Part shown: one piece after another, positions 42,350 through 51,673 of the stretch
Layout of the letters: each line of letters starts with the position of its first letter
Position numbering within the stretch: the stretch's first letter is position 1
Assembly: GCA_035308765.1 (NCBI GenBank)
Contig: DATGGA010000008.1
Span: 1-64,000 of the forward strand
Reading direction: 5' to 3'
Source: RBG-16-66-20 sp035308765
Lineage (GTDB): Bacteria > Pseudomonadota > Gammaproteobacteria > Burkholderiales > SG8-39
Length of the DNA stretch: 64,000 nt
Made by a program: the position numbers and the translations under genes
Notes under the pieces: model-generated
Seen by the model: the letters and a program-made list of their open reading frames with translations, nothing else
What the model was told of the DNA's origin: nothing
Databases searched by the model: none

Positions 42350-42640
42350 ATGCCAAAAGCCACCTGGAACGGAGCGGTGCTCGCCGAAAGCGACGCGGCC
42401 GAAACGCAGATCGTCGAAGGTAATGTCTACTTCCCGCCCGAAGCGGTGAACAAGGCGTTCTTCGAGGATTCCCGGACGCACACCGTCTGCCCGTGGAAAG
42501 GCACCGCGAGCTACTTCGACATCGTCGTGGACGGGAAAACCAACAAGGACGCGGCCTGGCACTACCCCGAGACCAAGGATGCCGCCAAGCACATCAAGGG
42601 CTACGTCGCCTTCTGGAAAGGCGTCGAAGTTACCAACTAG
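42350..42640 (+). CDS. DUF427 domain protein
   Basis: A 96-residue single-domain protein. 'VEGNVYFPPEAVNKAFFEDS' and 'TVCPWKGTASYFDIVVDGKT' with the conserved C-P-W-K-G-x-A-x-Y/W and 'AAWHYPETKDAAKHIKGYVA' are hallmarks of DUF427. Function unknown; the invariant Cys/Trp/His residues suggest an enzyme or a small-molecule binder. Monocistronic, converging on lepB with 15 bases between. Confidence 0.88.
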   Translation: MPKATWNGAVLAESDAAETQIVEGNVYFPPEAVNKAFFEDSRTHTVCPWKGTASYFDIVVDGKTNKDAAWHYPETKDAAKHIKGYVAFWKGVEVTN

Positions 42641-42655
42641 GCCGGCACCGTCGCG

Positions 42656-43309
42656 TCAAAGGCTGTGGAAAAACCTGTCCATTCTCGGCAGGTAGTAGCG
42701 GTCGTAGTCGATCGAGAGGACAACCGTTTTCGCATCCCCGAGGATCTCCTCGCGCGGAATGAATCCGTGGACCCTCGAATCGGCGCTGTTGTCCCGGTTG
42801 TCGCCCAGCACCAGGTAGCTGTCCTGCGGAACCCTGACGGGACCGAATGAACTGAAACTGCCGTCCCCCGCAGGCATCAGTTCGATGCGATGCGTCATGC
42901 CGTCATAGGACTCGACCTCAAAAATCGCGTCAGCCGTGAAACCGGCGCCGGAATACCGGGCCTCCACGCCGTTGATCGTCAGGCGGTTGTTTCTCATCTG
43001 CACGATATCGCCCGGCAGGCCGATGACGCGCTTCACCAGGCGGGTATCGGCGGCTTTCGAGTCGATCACGACGATGTCGCCGCGCGCCGGATCGGCGAAC
43101 CGGTGCAGAGATATGTGGGTAAACGGGATCCGCAGGTCGTAGGCGAGCCTGTTCACCAATATCCGGTCGCCTTCAACGATGGTCGGTTTCATCGAACCCG
43201 TCGGAACGGTGTTCCAGTCGGCCAGGACGCTGCGAAAGATGAGCATGAGGACGACAAACAGCGCCAATCCCTTGTATTCGCGCCACAGCCTCGTGAACCT
43301 GGTTTGCAT
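42656..43309 (-). CDS. lepB: Signal peptidase I
   Basis: A 217-residue type I signal peptidase with one N-terminal membrane helix ('GLALFVVLMLIFRSVLADW'). Catalytic Ser lies in 'VPTGSMKPTIVEGDRILVN' and catalytic Lys in 'ADTRLVKRVIGLPGD'; 'LVLGDNRDNSADSRVHGFIP' is the C-terminal box. E. coli LepB is longer (324) with two helices, so this is a short form and may be a second, specialised copy. It stands apart from lepA/rnc. I start at MQTRFTRLW; upstream codons reach into the thiolase end region. It follows the thiolase by 22 bases on the same strand. Confidence 0.9.
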   Translation of the reverse strand: MQTRFTRLWREYKGLALFVVLMLIFRSVLADWNTVPTGSMKPTIVEGDRILVNRLAYDLRIPFTHISLHRFADPARGDIVVIDSKAADTRLVKRVIGLPGDIVQMRNNRLTINGVEARYSGAGFTADAIFEVESYDGMTHRIELMPAGDGSFSSFGPVRVPQDSYLVLGDNRDNSADSRVHGFIPREEILGDAKTVVLSIDYDRYYLPRMDRFFHSL

Positions 43310-43331
43310 GAACAACTCTCCTGTCTGGACG

Positions 43332-44528
43332 TCAGGCGCGCTCGAAGATCGCCGCAATGCCCTGGCCGCCGCCGATGCACATGGTGACCAGCGCGTAGCG
43401 CTTCTGCGTGCGCTCGAGTTCGTAGAGCGCCTTCACCGTGAGGATCGCGCCGGTGGCGCCGATCGGGTGTCCCAGCGCCACCGCACCGCCGTTCGGGTTC
43501 ACTTTTGCCGGATCCAATCCCAGGTCCCTGGTCACCGCCATCGCCTGCGCGGCGAAGGCTTCGTTGGATTCGACCACGTCCATGTCCGAAGGTTTCAGCC
43601 CCGACTTCTCGAACACGCGTCTCACCGCGGGGATCGGCCCCAGGCCCATGAGGTGCGGTTCGACGCCGGCGTGCGAATAGGCGACGAGCCGCGCCATTGG
43701 CTTGAGGTTTTGTTTTTTAGAATATTCGGAACTACACATTACGATCGCCGCAGCAGCATCATTCAGGCCCGAGGCGTTGCCGGCGGTGACGGTGCCGTCC
43801 TTCTTAAACGCGGGTTTCAGTTTCTGCATGTCCTCGATCTTGACGTCCTTGCGCACATGTTCATCGGTGGTGAATTGTTCGACGCCTTTGCGGGTTTTGA
43901 GTTCAATCGGGACGATCTGGTCCTTGAAATAGCCTTTGGCGAGCGCGTTCGCCGCGCGCTTGTGCGATTCCAGCGCGAATTCGTCCTGCTGCTCGCGCGT
44001 GAAGCCGAACTTGGCGGCGATGTTCTCCGCGGTGATGCCCATGTGTCCGTGGCCGAAAGGATCGTGCAGCGCGCCGGTCATCGCATCCAGCACCGCGCCG
44101 TCGCCCATGCGCTGGCCCCAGCGGCCGGTGGGCAGGAAATAGGCCGCGCGGCTCATGCTCTCCGCGCCGCCGCCGACCACCGTGTCGACGTCGCCCAGCA
44201 GAATGTGCTGCGCCGCCGAGACGATCGCCTGCAGGCCGGAGCCGCACAGGCGGTTCACCGTGAGACAGGGCGTGCCGACCGGCAGCCCGGCGTCGATCGC
44301 GGCGACGCGCGACATGTACATATCCCTCGCCTCACCGTGGATTACGTTCCCCACAACCACGTGGCCGACGCTCGCCGGATCGATCCCGGCCCGCGCCACC
44401 GCTTCCCTGATGGCGATCGAACCGAGCTTTGTCGGCGGCATGTCCTTGAGCGAACCGCCGTAGCCGCCGATTGCCGTGCGAGTGCCCGCCACAACCATTA
44501 CTTCCCGGGTTTTCCCATTCATGCTCAT
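43332..44528 (-). CDS. Acetyl-CoA acetyltransferase (thiolase), second copy
   Basis: A 398-residue thiolase. Nucleophilic Cys in 'TVNRLCGSGLQAIVSAAQHI', 'ESNEAFAAQAMAVTRDLGLD', 'NPNGGAVALGHPIGATGAIL' (His) and the second Cys in 'VTMCIGGGQGIAAIFE' give a complete active site. It condenses or cleaves acyl-CoA; a BktB- or PhaA-like role is likely because it ends the PHB operon. It overlaps rimO by four bases (ATGA). Confidence 0.92.
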   Translation of the reverse strand: MSMNGKTREVMVVAGTRTAIGGYGGSLKDMPPTKLGSIAIREAVARAGIDPASVGHVVVGNVIHGEARDMYMSRVAAIDAGLPVGTPCLTVNRLCGSGLQAIVSAAQHILLGDVDTVVGGGAESMSRAAYFLPTGRWGQRMGDGAVLDAMTGALHDPFGHGHMGITAENIAAKFGFTREQQDEFALESHKRAANALAKGYFKDQIVPIELKTRKGVEQFTTDEHVRKDVKIEDMQKLKPAFKKDGTVTAGNASGLNDAAAAIVMCSSEYSKKQNLKPMARLVAYSHAGVEPHLMGLGPIPAVRRVFEKSGLKPSDMDVVESNEAFAAQAMAVTRDLGLDPAKVNPNGGAVALGHPIGATGAILTVKALYELERTQKRYALVTMCIGGGQGIAAIFERA

Positions 44529-45823
44529 GCCAGTCTCCCGTGTAGATCGTGCTCGTCGGAGCGCTCGATGCGGACGTCGACGAACTGTCCTGTTTTGACT
44601 TTAGGTGTTTTTTCAAAATAAACCAACCCATCAATCTCCGGCGCATCGGCGCTGGACCGGCCACTGCCGGGCGCGTCGACGATTACCTTCTGCTTCGTGC
44701 CGACTTTGCCTTTCAGCTTCGCCTTGCTGATCCCGGCCTGCAGCCGCATGAAGCGCTGCTTGCGCTCTTCCCGCACTTCGGCGGGCACGGGGTCCGGCAG
44801 CTCGTTCGCTTTCGCGCCGTCCACCGGCGAATAGGTGAAGCAGCCGACGCGGTCGAGTTGCGCTTCCTTCAGGAACACGAGGAGATCTTCGAACTCTTCC
44901 TCTGTCTCGCCTGGAAAACCGGTGATGAAGGTGCTGCGGATCGTGAGATCCGGGCAGGCCCGGCGCCACTCGCGGATACGCGCGAGCACTTTCTCCGCGG
45001 CCGCCGGGCGTTTCATGAGCTTGAGGATGCGCGGGCTGGCGTGCTGGAACGGGATGTCGAGGTAGGGAAGGATCTTCCCGTCGGCCATCAAGGGGATGAC
45101 GTCGTCCACGCTGGGATACGGATAGACGTAGTGCAGGCGCACCCAGACGCCAAGCTCACCGAGGGATTTGGCCAGTTGCAGGAAGTTTGTCTTGATTGGC
45201 TTTCCCCCGTGAAAGCCAGTTCTATATCTAACGTCAACACCATAAGCACTCGTGTCCTGCGAGATCACCAGCAGTTCCTTCACGCCCGCGCGCACGAGGC
45301 TTTCCGCTTCCTGCATCACCTCGCCTATCGGCCGGGACACCAGGTCGCCGCGCATCGAAGGGATGATGCAGAAAGTGCAGCGGTGGTTGCAACCCTCGGA
45401 AATCTTCAGGTAGGCGTAGTGCTTCGGCGTGAGCTTGATGCCCTGGGGCGGGACGAGATCGGTGAACGGATCATGCGGCTTCGGCAGGTGCGCGTGCACC
45501 GCGCGCATCACGCCGTCGGTGTCGTGCGGCCCCGTGACAGCCAGGACGGAAGGGTGCGCGTTTTGAACGACGCCTTCTTTCGCCCCCAGGCAGCCAGTGA
45601 CGATCACCTTGCCGTTCTCCTGCAGCGCCTCGCCGATCGCGCCCAGCGATTCCTCGACCGCGGCGTCGATGAAGCCGCAGGTGTTGACGATGACGAGGTC
45701 GGCGCCGGCGTAGTCGGGCGCAGTAACGTAACCCTCGGCCCTGAGCTGGGTGAGGATTCGTTCGGAATCTACGAGCGCCTTGGGGCAGCCTAGGGAGACG
45801 AACCCAACCTTCGGTACAGCCAC
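44525..45823 (-). CDS. rimO: Ribosomal protein S12 methylthiotransferase RimO
   Basis: A 432-residue radical-SAM enzyme that adds a methylthio group to Asp89 of S12. UPF0004 domain cysteines lie in 'FVSLGCPKALVDSERIL', 'VIVNTCGFIDAAVEE' and 'VIVTGCLGAKEG'; the radical-SAM CxxxCxxC is 'CNHRCTFCIIPSMRGD'; a TRAM domain ends the chain. 'FITGFPGETEEEFEDLLVFL' is also typical. Start GTG at 45823 shares one base with the phaR stop (TAGTG). Its place inside the PHB cluster is unexpected functionally. Confidence 0.95.
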   Translation of the reverse strand: MAVPKVGFVSLGCPKALVDSERILTQLRAEGYVTAPDYAGADLVIVNTCGFIDAAVEESLGAIGEALQENGKVIVTGCLGAKEGVVQNAHPSVLAVTGPHDTDGVMRAVHAHLPKPHDPFTDLVPPQGIKLTPKHYAYLKISEGCNHRCTFCIIPSMRGDLVSRPIGEVMQEAESLVRAGVKELLVISQDTSAYGVDVRYRTGFHGGKPIKTNFLQLAKSLGELGVWVRLHYVYPYPSVDDVIPLMADGKILPYLDIPFQHASPRILKLMKRPAAAEKVLARIREWRRACPDLTIRSTFITGFPGETEEEFEDLLVFLKEAQLDRVGCFTYSPVDGAKANELPDPVPAEVREERKQRFMRLQAGISKAKLKGKVGTKQKVIVDAPGSGRSSADAPEIDGLVYFEKTPKVKTGQFVDVRIERSDEHDLHGRLA

Positions 45824-46413
45824 TACTTGTTCGGCTCGTTCTTGTTCGGCGGAGTCGGGAAGCCGGGGAACTGGAAGCCGGAGAACACGTTGCGCGCCTG
45901 GTTCTGCATCTGGTCCTGGAATTGCGCGAACATCTTCTGGCTCTGCTCCATGTAGGCCTGCATCAGGGTCTGCATCGCCGGCCCCTGCAGGTTCATGAAC
46001 TGGCCCCAGAGCTCGTTCGGCGTGCGCGAATTGTCGCCGTAGAGCTTCTGCGACTGCTCCTGCAGCGCCTTCTGCATCTGCTGGAAGCCTTCCAGGTTCT
46101 TTTCCAGGTAGGTGCCCATGAAGCCCTGCATCGCGCTGCCGTAGGAGCGGATCATCTGCGACAGCAGATCGGAGGAGAACATCGGCATGCCGCCCGATTC
46201 CTCGTCGAGGATGATCTGCAGCAGGATCTGGCGCGACAGGTCCTCGCTCGACTTGGCGTCGACCACCTGGAACTCCTCGTTCTTCAGCACCATCTGCTTC
46301 ACGTCCGCGAGCGTGATGTAGCTCGAGGTCTTGGTGTCGTAGAGCCGGCGGTTCGGGTACTTCTTGATCAGCCGTACCGGGTGTTCCACGTTTTCCTCGG
46401 GATTCGCAGCCAT
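45823..46413 (-). CDS. phaR: PHB synthesis repressor / granule regulator PhaR
   Basis: A 196-residue PhaR. The N-terminal DNA/PHB-binding region 'VRLIKKYPNRRLYDTKTSSY' followed by I-T-L-A-D-V is diagnostic. The C-terminal half is Gln/Met-rich amphipathic helix ('MQKALQEQSQKLYG') that would sit on granules, ending in a Phe/Pro-rich tail. In Cupriavidus and Paracoccus PhaR represses phasin and its own gene until PHB granules titrate it away. Thirteen bases separate it from phaB1. Confidence 0.95.
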   Translation of the reverse strand: MAANPEENVEHPVRLIKKYPNRRLYDTKTSSYITLADVKQMVLKNEEFQVVDAKSSEDLSRQILLQIILDEESGGMPMFSSDLLSQMIRSYGSAMQGFMGTYLEKNLEGFQQMQKALQEQSQKLYGDNSRTPNELWGQFMNLQGPAMQTLMQAYMEQSQKMFAQFQDQMQNQARNVFSGFQFPGFPTPPNKNEPNK

Positions 46414-46425
46414 TCGGTCCGCTCC

Positions 46426-47169
46426 TTAGTACATGTGCTGGCCGCCGTTGATCGAGATGTTGGCCCCGGTCACGTAGGCGGCTTCTTCCGAGCACAGATA
46501 GATGATCAATCCGGCAATCTCCTCGGGCTTGCCGAGGCGCCCCACCGGGATCTGCGGCAGGATCTTGGAATCGAGAATCTCCTTCGGGATCGCGGTCACC
46601 ATCTTGGTGCCGATGTAGCCCGGCGATATCGTGTTCACGGTGACGCCCTTTTTCGCCACTTCCAGCGCCAGCGCCTTGGTGAAGCCGTGGATGCCCGCCT
46701 TCGCCGCCGAATAGTTGGTCTGCCCGAAGGCGCCCTTCTGCCCGTTCACCGACGAGACATTGATGACCCGGCCCCAGTTCCGTTCCACCATCCCGTCCAT
46801 CACTTGCTTGGTCATGTTGAAGCAGGAGTCGAGGTTGGTGCGCATCACCGCGTCCCAGTCGCTCTTGGTCATTTTCTTGAACGTCATGTCGCGGGTGATG
46901 CCTGCGTTGTTCACCAGGATGTCGATGTTGCCGCATTCTCTCTGGATCTGGGCGCACTTTGCCGCGCTGTCCTCGTACGAAATCACGTCCACCGGGTAGG
47001 CCGAGAAGCTGTAGCCCTTGCCCTTCATCTCATCGAGCCACGACTTGTACTTGGTGTTCGAGGGCGAATAGGTCACCACCACCTTGTAGCCCGCGTCCGC
47101 CATCTTGGTAGTGATGGACTCGCCCAGGCCGCCCATGCCTCCCGTCACGACCGCAACTTTCTGCACCAT
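46426..47169 (-). CDS. phaB: Acetoacetyl-CoA reductase (NADPH)
   Basis: A 247-residue short-chain dehydrogenase producing (R)-3-hydroxybutyryl-CoA for PHB. Cofactor loop 'VVTGGMGGLGESITTKMADA', 'DILVNNAGITRDMTFKKMTK', catalytic 'YSAAKAGIHGFTKALALEVA' and the C-terminal 'EEAAYVTGANISINGGQHMY' are all present. This is the intact one of two tandem reductases. It lies 31 bases downstream of the interrupted copy. Confidence 0.95.
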   Translation of the reverse strand: MVQKVAVVTGGMGGLGESITTKMADAGYKVVVTYSPSNTKYKSWLDEMKGKGYSFSAYPVDVISYEDSAAKCAQIQRECGNIDILVNNAGITRDMTFKKMTKSDWDAVMRTNLDSCFNMTKQVMDGMVERNWGRVINVSSVNGQKGAFGQTNYSAAKAGIHGFTKALALEVAKKGVTVNTISPGYIGTKMVTAIPKEILDSKILPQIPVGRLGKPEEIAGLIIYLCSEEAAYVTGANISINGGQHMY

Positions 47170-47200
47170 CTTTTCCCCTTCAAGGTTCGCAGCCAGTCTA

Positions 47201-47968
47201 CTACATCATGTGCATGCCGCCGTTGACGGAAATGTTGGCGCCAGTGATGTAGCCCGCTTCTTCCGAAGCAAGGAACGCGACCACCGCGGCGACCTCTTCC
47301 GGCCTGGCAAGACGTCCCATCGGGATCGAAGCGATGATCTACTCCCGGACCTCGGCGCGGATCGCCCGCACCAGGTCGGTCTCGACGTAGCCGGGCGAAA
47401 CGGTATTCACGGTGATGCCTTTCTTCACCACTTCCTGCGCCAGCGCCTTGGAAAAACCTGCCATGCCGGCCTTGGCGGCCGAGTAGTTGGTCTGGCCGAA
47501 CTGGCCCTTGATCGCATTGACCGAGGAAATATTGATGATGCGTCCCCAGCCGCGCTCGGCCATGCCGTCCACCACCTGGCGCGTGACGTTGAAGACGCTG
47601 TTCAGGTTGGTGTTGATGACCTCTATCCATTCGCGCTCGGTCATGCGCTTGAAAATGGAGTCGCGCGTGATGCCCGCGTTGTTGACCAGAATGTCGACAT
47701 TGCCCACCACCGAGCGCACGTTGTAGAACATGCTGGCGCAGCTCTCGAAATCGGCGACATCGCCTTCGGCTGCGTGCACGCGCAGGCCGTCCCCGCGCAT
47801 CGCGCCCAGCCACTCGTCCTTGCGTTCGTAGCCGGGCAGGCATCCGGCGACGACGGTGTGCCCGGCGAGCGCGAGGCGCCGGCAGATCGCGCTGCCGATG
47901 CCGCCCATGCCGCCGGTGACGAACACCACGCGCTTCGGCAGCGCCTCGGTTTTCAGTACAGCGCTCAT
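47201..47968 (-). pseudogene. phaB: Second acetoacetyl-CoA reductase copy, interrupted by an in-frame TAG
   Basis: Frame opens at ATG 47968 (overlapping the phaA stop as ATGA) and reads a good SDR: 'FVTGGMGGIGSAICRRLALA', 'DILVNNAGITRDSIFKRMTE', catalytic 'YSAAKAGMAGFSKALAQEVV', 'GYVETDLVRAIRAEVRE'. Codon 210 is TAG (47339-47341). Without any frame change the sequence then continues 'IIASIPMGRLARPEEVAAVV' and ends 'GANISVNGGMHMM' at the natural TAG 47201-47203. A single CAG-to-TAG or AAG-to-TAG change explains it. The catalytic Ser-Tyr-Lys remains, but 45 residues that complete the fold and tetramer are lost. Could be a real nonsense mutation, a strain polymorphism or an assembly error. Confidence 0.85.
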
Positions 47969-49140
47969 CTCTCCACCGCGAGCGCCACGCCCATGCCGCC
48001 GCCGATGCATAGCGAGGCCAGCCCCTTCTTCGCGTCGCGCTTCTGCATTTCGTGCAACAGCGTGACCAGGATCCGGGCGCCGGATGCGCCGATCGGGTGG
48101 CCGAGCGCGATCGCGCCGCCGTTCACGTTCACTTTCGACGTATCCCAGCCCATCTGGCGGTTGACCGCGATCGCCTGCGCGGCAAACGCTTCGTTGATTT
48201 CCAGCAGATCGAGGTCCTTCGCCGCCCAGCCCGCGCGCGACAGGCAGCGCTTCGAGGCCGGCACCGGGCCCATCCCCATGTACTTCGGGTCAACGCCGGC
48301 CGAGGCGAAGGCCTTGATGCGCGCAAGGGGCTTCAGTCCCAATTCCTTCGCTTTTTTCGCAGAGGCAAGAACGACGGCCGCGGCGCCGTCATTGATGCCG
48401 GAAGCGTTGGCCGCGGTCACCGTGCCGTTCTTGTCGAACGCCGGCTTGAGCCCCCTCATCGCTTCGATGGTCGCGCCATGGCGCGGAAACTCGTCCACGC
48501 CGAACACCGTCGGACCTTTTCGAGTGGGCACTTCGTAGGGGACGATCTCGTCGCTGAAGCGGCCGGACTTCTGCGCGGCCTCCGCCTTGTTCTGGCTCTT
48601 CACCGCAAACTCGTCCTGCTCCTCTCGCGAGACCACCTGCTCCTTGGCGACGTTCTCCGCGGTGACGCCCATGTGGTACTGGTTGAACACATCCCACAGA
48701 CCGTCGACGATCATCGAGTCGATCATCTTCGCGTCGCCCATGCGGAAGCCGTCGCGCGAGCCGTTCAGCACGTGCGGGGCCGCGCTCATGTTTTCCTGGC
48801 CGCCAGCGACCACGATGTCCGAATCGCCGTTGGCGATGGATTGCGCGCCCAGCATCGCCGCCTTCAGGCCCGAGCCGCAGACCTTGTTGATGGTCATCGC
48901 CGGCACCATGTCCGGGAGCCCGGCCCAGATGGACGCCTGGCGGGCCGGGTTCTGTCCCACGCCCGCGGCAAGCACTTGGCCCATGATGACTTCCGAAACC
49001 TGGTCGGGCGCGACGCCCGCGCGCTCCAGCACCTTGCGGATGATGTGCGCGCCCAGCCTTGCCGCCGGAACGCCGGCGAGCGAGCCGCCGAACTTGCCGA
49101 TCGCGGTTCGCGCCGCGCCTACGATGACGATTTCTTCCAT
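47965..49140 (-). CDS. phaA: Acetyl-CoA acetyltransferase (beta-ketothiolase)
   Basis: A 391-residue biosynthetic thiolase making acetoacetyl-CoA, first step of PHB synthesis. 'TINKVCGSGLKAAMLGAQSI' (nucleophilic Cys), 'EINEAFAAQAIAVNRQMGWD', 'NVNGGAIALGHPIGASGARI' (His) and 'ASLCIGGGMGVALAVE' (second Cys) are complete. It lies 13 bases after phaC and overlaps phaB2 by four bases, giving the classical phaCAB order. Confidence 0.96.
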   Translation of the reverse strand: MEEIVIVGAARTAIGKFGGSLAGVPAARLGAHIIRKVLERAGVAPDQVSEVIMGQVLAAGVGQNPARQASIWAGLPDMVPAMTINKVCGSGLKAAMLGAQSIANGDSDIVVAGGQENMSAAPHVLNGSRDGFRMGDAKMIDSMIVDGLWDVFNQYHMGVTAENVAKEQVVSREEQDEFAVKSQNKAEAAQKSGRFSDEIVPYEVPTRKGPTVFGVDEFPRHGATIEAMRGLKPAFDKNGTVTAANASGINDGAAAVVLASAKKAKELGLKPLARIKAFASAGVDPKYMGMGPVPASKRCLSRAGWAAKDLDLLEINEAFAAQAIAVNRQMGWDTSKVNVNGGAIALGHPIGASGARILVTLLHEMQKRDAKKGLASLCIGGGMGVALAVER

Positions 49141-49153
49141 GATGGTCTCCTGG

Positions 49154-50791
49154 TTATGCCTTCTGCTTCACATAGCGCCCCGGTGCGGGCTCGATCGCGG
49201 GATATTCCGCACTGCCGGTTTGTGCAGGCGCTTCACGGGTTTTACCTCCCGTGCCGCCCTTGAATCCTTCCAGCCATTGCGACCACTGCGGCCACCAGCT
49301 GCCGCGCAGCTCACCCGCCTGCTCGAACCAGTCGTCGGCATCGGCCGGATATTCATCCGAGGTCCAGTAGCTACGCTTGTTGCCGGAGGCGGGATTGACC
49401 ACGCCGGCGATGTGCCCGCTCGCGCCGAGGACGAATTTCTTTGCTCCGCCCAGCAGTCCGACCGACCGGTAGGCGGCGCGCCACGGAACGATGTGGTCCT
49501 CGCGCGTCGCGAGGATGAATGCCGGCCGGTCCACCTTGCCCAGGTCCACGCCGACGCCGCAGTTGCGCAACGCGCCGGGCACGCGCAGTTTGTTCTCGAG
49601 GTAGGTGTTGCGCACGTAGCTGCAGTACATCGGTCCCGGCAGGTTGGTGCTGTCGGAATTCCAGTAGAGCAGGTCGAAGGCCGCCGGCGCGCCGCCCATC
49701 AGGTAGTTGTTGACCACGTAGGGCCAGACGAGGTCGTTGGCGCGCAGCGCGTTGAAGGTCGAGGCGAGGTCCGCGCCCGGCAGCAGGCCGCCTTTGCCGA
49801 TCGAGGTCTCTCTCGCCACCACCGCGTTTTCATCGATGAACACGCCGAGCTGCCCGGGCGCCTCGAAATCGAGCATGGTGGCGAGATAAGTGGTGCTTTC
49901 GACGAGTTCCTCGCCCTTCGCCGCCGCCACCGCAAGCGCCGTCGCGAGCAACGTGCCGCCGACGCAGAATCCCAGGGCGTTGACGCGGTCGCATTGCGTA
50001 ATTGCTGTTGAAACTTCAAAAGCTTTAAAAATGGATTTGACGTAGTCGTCCCAGTCAAAGCCGCTCTCGGCCGGGCCGACGTTGCGCCAGGAGACCATGA
50101 ACACCGTATGGCCCTGCTCCACCGCGTAGCGCACGAAGGAGTTATCGGGCCGCAGGTCGAGGATATAGAACTTGTTGATGCATGGCGGCACCATCACCAG
50201 CGGCCGTACTCCCACCTGCGGTGTCGCGGCCTTGTACTGGATCAGCTGGATCAGGTCATTCTCGTAGACCACGTCACCCGGCGTGAGCGCGAGGTTGCGG
50301 CCGACTTCGAAGGCCGACTCGTCGGTCTGGCTGATGCGGCCCCGGTTCAGGTCCGCGATCAGGTTGGCGATCCCCCGCGTCACGCTTTCGCCGTTGGAAG
50401 CAAGCGCCTGCTGCAGCACCGCGGGATTGGTGGCCGCAAAATTCGCCGGCGACATCGCATCGCACCACTGCTTGACGGCAAATTGCAGCCGTTCCTTGGT
50501 TTTCGCGTCCAGCTCCGCGCTCTGGGCGAGCTCCGTGAGAAACCCGGATGCGAGCAGGTAGGACTGCTTCAGATAAGCGTAGTACGGGTTGTCGCGCCAT
50601 TCCTTCGCCGCGAATCGCCGGTCGCCCGGCTCGGGCGTGACCACCGCTTCGCTGTTGCTGACGAGCAGGGAGGACCACAGCCGCGCCTGTTTCGCGACGT
50701 AGTCGGACTGCAATTCAGCGAAGCGCGCCGAATCCTGCATCAGCCGCGCCATTGCACTGGCGGCGTCGGGAACGCCCGGCGGGGTGGACAT
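49154..50791 (-). CDS. phaC: Class I poly(3-hydroxyalkanoate) synthase
   Basis: A 545-residue polymerase of short-chain hydroxyacyl-CoA. The lipase-like box 'RVNALGFCVGGTLLATALAV' (G-x-C-x-G-G with catalytic Cys), catalytic Asp in 'ATREDHIVPWRAAY' and His in 'GASGHIAGVVNP' form the triad. The N-terminal 'WRDNPYYAYLKQSYLLAS' is class I-specific, and no PhaE is present. It heads the minus-strand phaCABB-R cluster. A TATATC element lies about 35 bases upstream of the ATG. Confidence 0.97.
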   Translation of the reverse strand: MSTPPGVPDAASAMARLMQDSARFAELQSDYVAKQARLWSSLLVSNSEAVVTPEPGDRRFAAKEWRDNPYYAYLKQSYLLASGFLTELAQSAELDAKTKERLQFAVKQWCDAMSPANFAATNPAVLQQALASNGESVTRGIANLIADLNRGRISQTDESAFEVGRNLALTPGDVVYENDLIQLIQYKAATPQVGVRPLVMVPPCINKFYILDLRPDNSFVRYAVEQGHTVFMVSWRNVGPAESGFDWDDYVKSIFKAFEVSTAITQCDRVNALGFCVGGTLLATALAVAAAKGEELVESTTYLATMLDFEAPGQLGVFIDENAVVARETSIGKGGLLPGADLASTFNALRANDLVWPYVVNNYLMGGAPAAFDLLYWNSDSTNLPGPMYCSYVRNTYLENKLRVPGALRNCGVGVDLGKVDRPAFILATREDHIVPWRAAYRSVGLLGGAKKFVLGASGHIAGVVNPASGNKRSYWTSDEYPADADDWFEQAGELRGSWWPQWSQWLEGFKGGTGGKTREAPAQTGSAEYPAIEPAPGRYVKQKA

Positions 50792-50891
50792 CAGATGTTG
50801 CAGAAAAGACCTTGGGGAACGTCGATATAGCCTTTAATTTTGCGCCGCACAATACCCCAGCGCAAGACCCCCCCGCGGGCATGCGTCCTTG

Positions 50892-51647
50892 CTACGCCGA
50901 GCCCCCGATCAGCGCCCTTGCCAGCGCGATGGAACCGATGCCCAGCCCGATCAGCACTGTCTGCGACAGGGTGGCGCGCAGCTCCGGCCGGCGGTGCAGG
51001 CCGGGGATAAGGTCCGCGACCGCGACGTAGATCATGCTGGCCGCGACGATGCCGAGCAGGACCGGCGTCCAGCCCTCCAGCGCCTGCAGCGTGAAGTAGC
51101 CCAGCACGCCGCCGACCAGCGTCGCGAACGACGACAGCAGATTCACCCAGAACGCCTTGGCACGCGAATAGCCGGAGTTGAGCAGAATGACGAAATCGCC
51201 CACCTCCTGGGGAATCTCGTGGGCAACGATCGCGAGCGCGGTGATCGCGCCAAGCTCCGCACCCTGCAGGAACGCGGCCGCGATCAGGATGCCGTCGAGG
51301 AAATTGTGGATCGTGTCGCCGACCATGATCAGCGTGCCCGAGCGGCCATGGTCGTGATCGTGATGCGGCGCCTCGTGCGCGTCGTGCGAATGGCGCCAGA
51401 GGAACAGCTTCTCGAGCACGAAGAAGGCGAGAATGCCGCCCAGGATGGACAGCGCGACGCTGTGCGGATCGCCGTGCTCGAAGGCGTGCGGAATCACCTC
51501 GAGAAACGCGGCGCCCAGCAGCGCCCCGATGGCGTAGGACACCAGCGATTGAATCCACGCGGCGCGCAGGAATAGCGAGAGCGCCGCCGCGCAAACGGAA
51601 AGCGCCCCGCCGGCGATGCTTGCAGCCAGGATCCAGGCGAGCGTCAT
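50892..51647 (-). CDS. ZIP-family divalent metal transporter
   Basis: A 251-residue membrane protein with about eight helices. The metal path is seen in 'IMVGDTIHNFLDGILIAAAF' (helix 4) and 'LAIVAHEIPQEVGDFVILLN' (helix 5, HEIPxE). A His-rich cytoplasmic loop, 'HSHDAHEAPHHDHDHG', lies between helices 3 and 4. It probably imports Zn2+ or related ions. I start at MTLAWILAAS. Confidence 0.9.
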   Translation of the reverse strand: MTLAWILAASIAGGALSVCAAALSLFLRAAWIQSLVSYAIGALLGAAFLEVIPHAFEHGDPHSVALSILGGILAFFVLEKLFLWRHSHDAHEAPHHDHDHGRSGTLIMVGDTIHNFLDGILIAAAFLQGAELGAITALAIVAHEIPQEVGDFVILLNSGYSRAKAFWVNLLSSFATLVGGVLGYFTLQALEGWTPVLLGIVAASMIYVAVADLIPGLHRRPELRATLSQTVLIGLGIGSIALARALIGGSA

Positions 51648-51673
51648 GCGGGCCGGGATTGTACGCGACTGCG

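Noticed and set aside
47145..47843. Separate 232-codon gene over the phaB2 region
   Set aside because: It is an alternative frame of the interrupted reductase; the real frame is proved by the SDR motifs on both sides of the amber codon.
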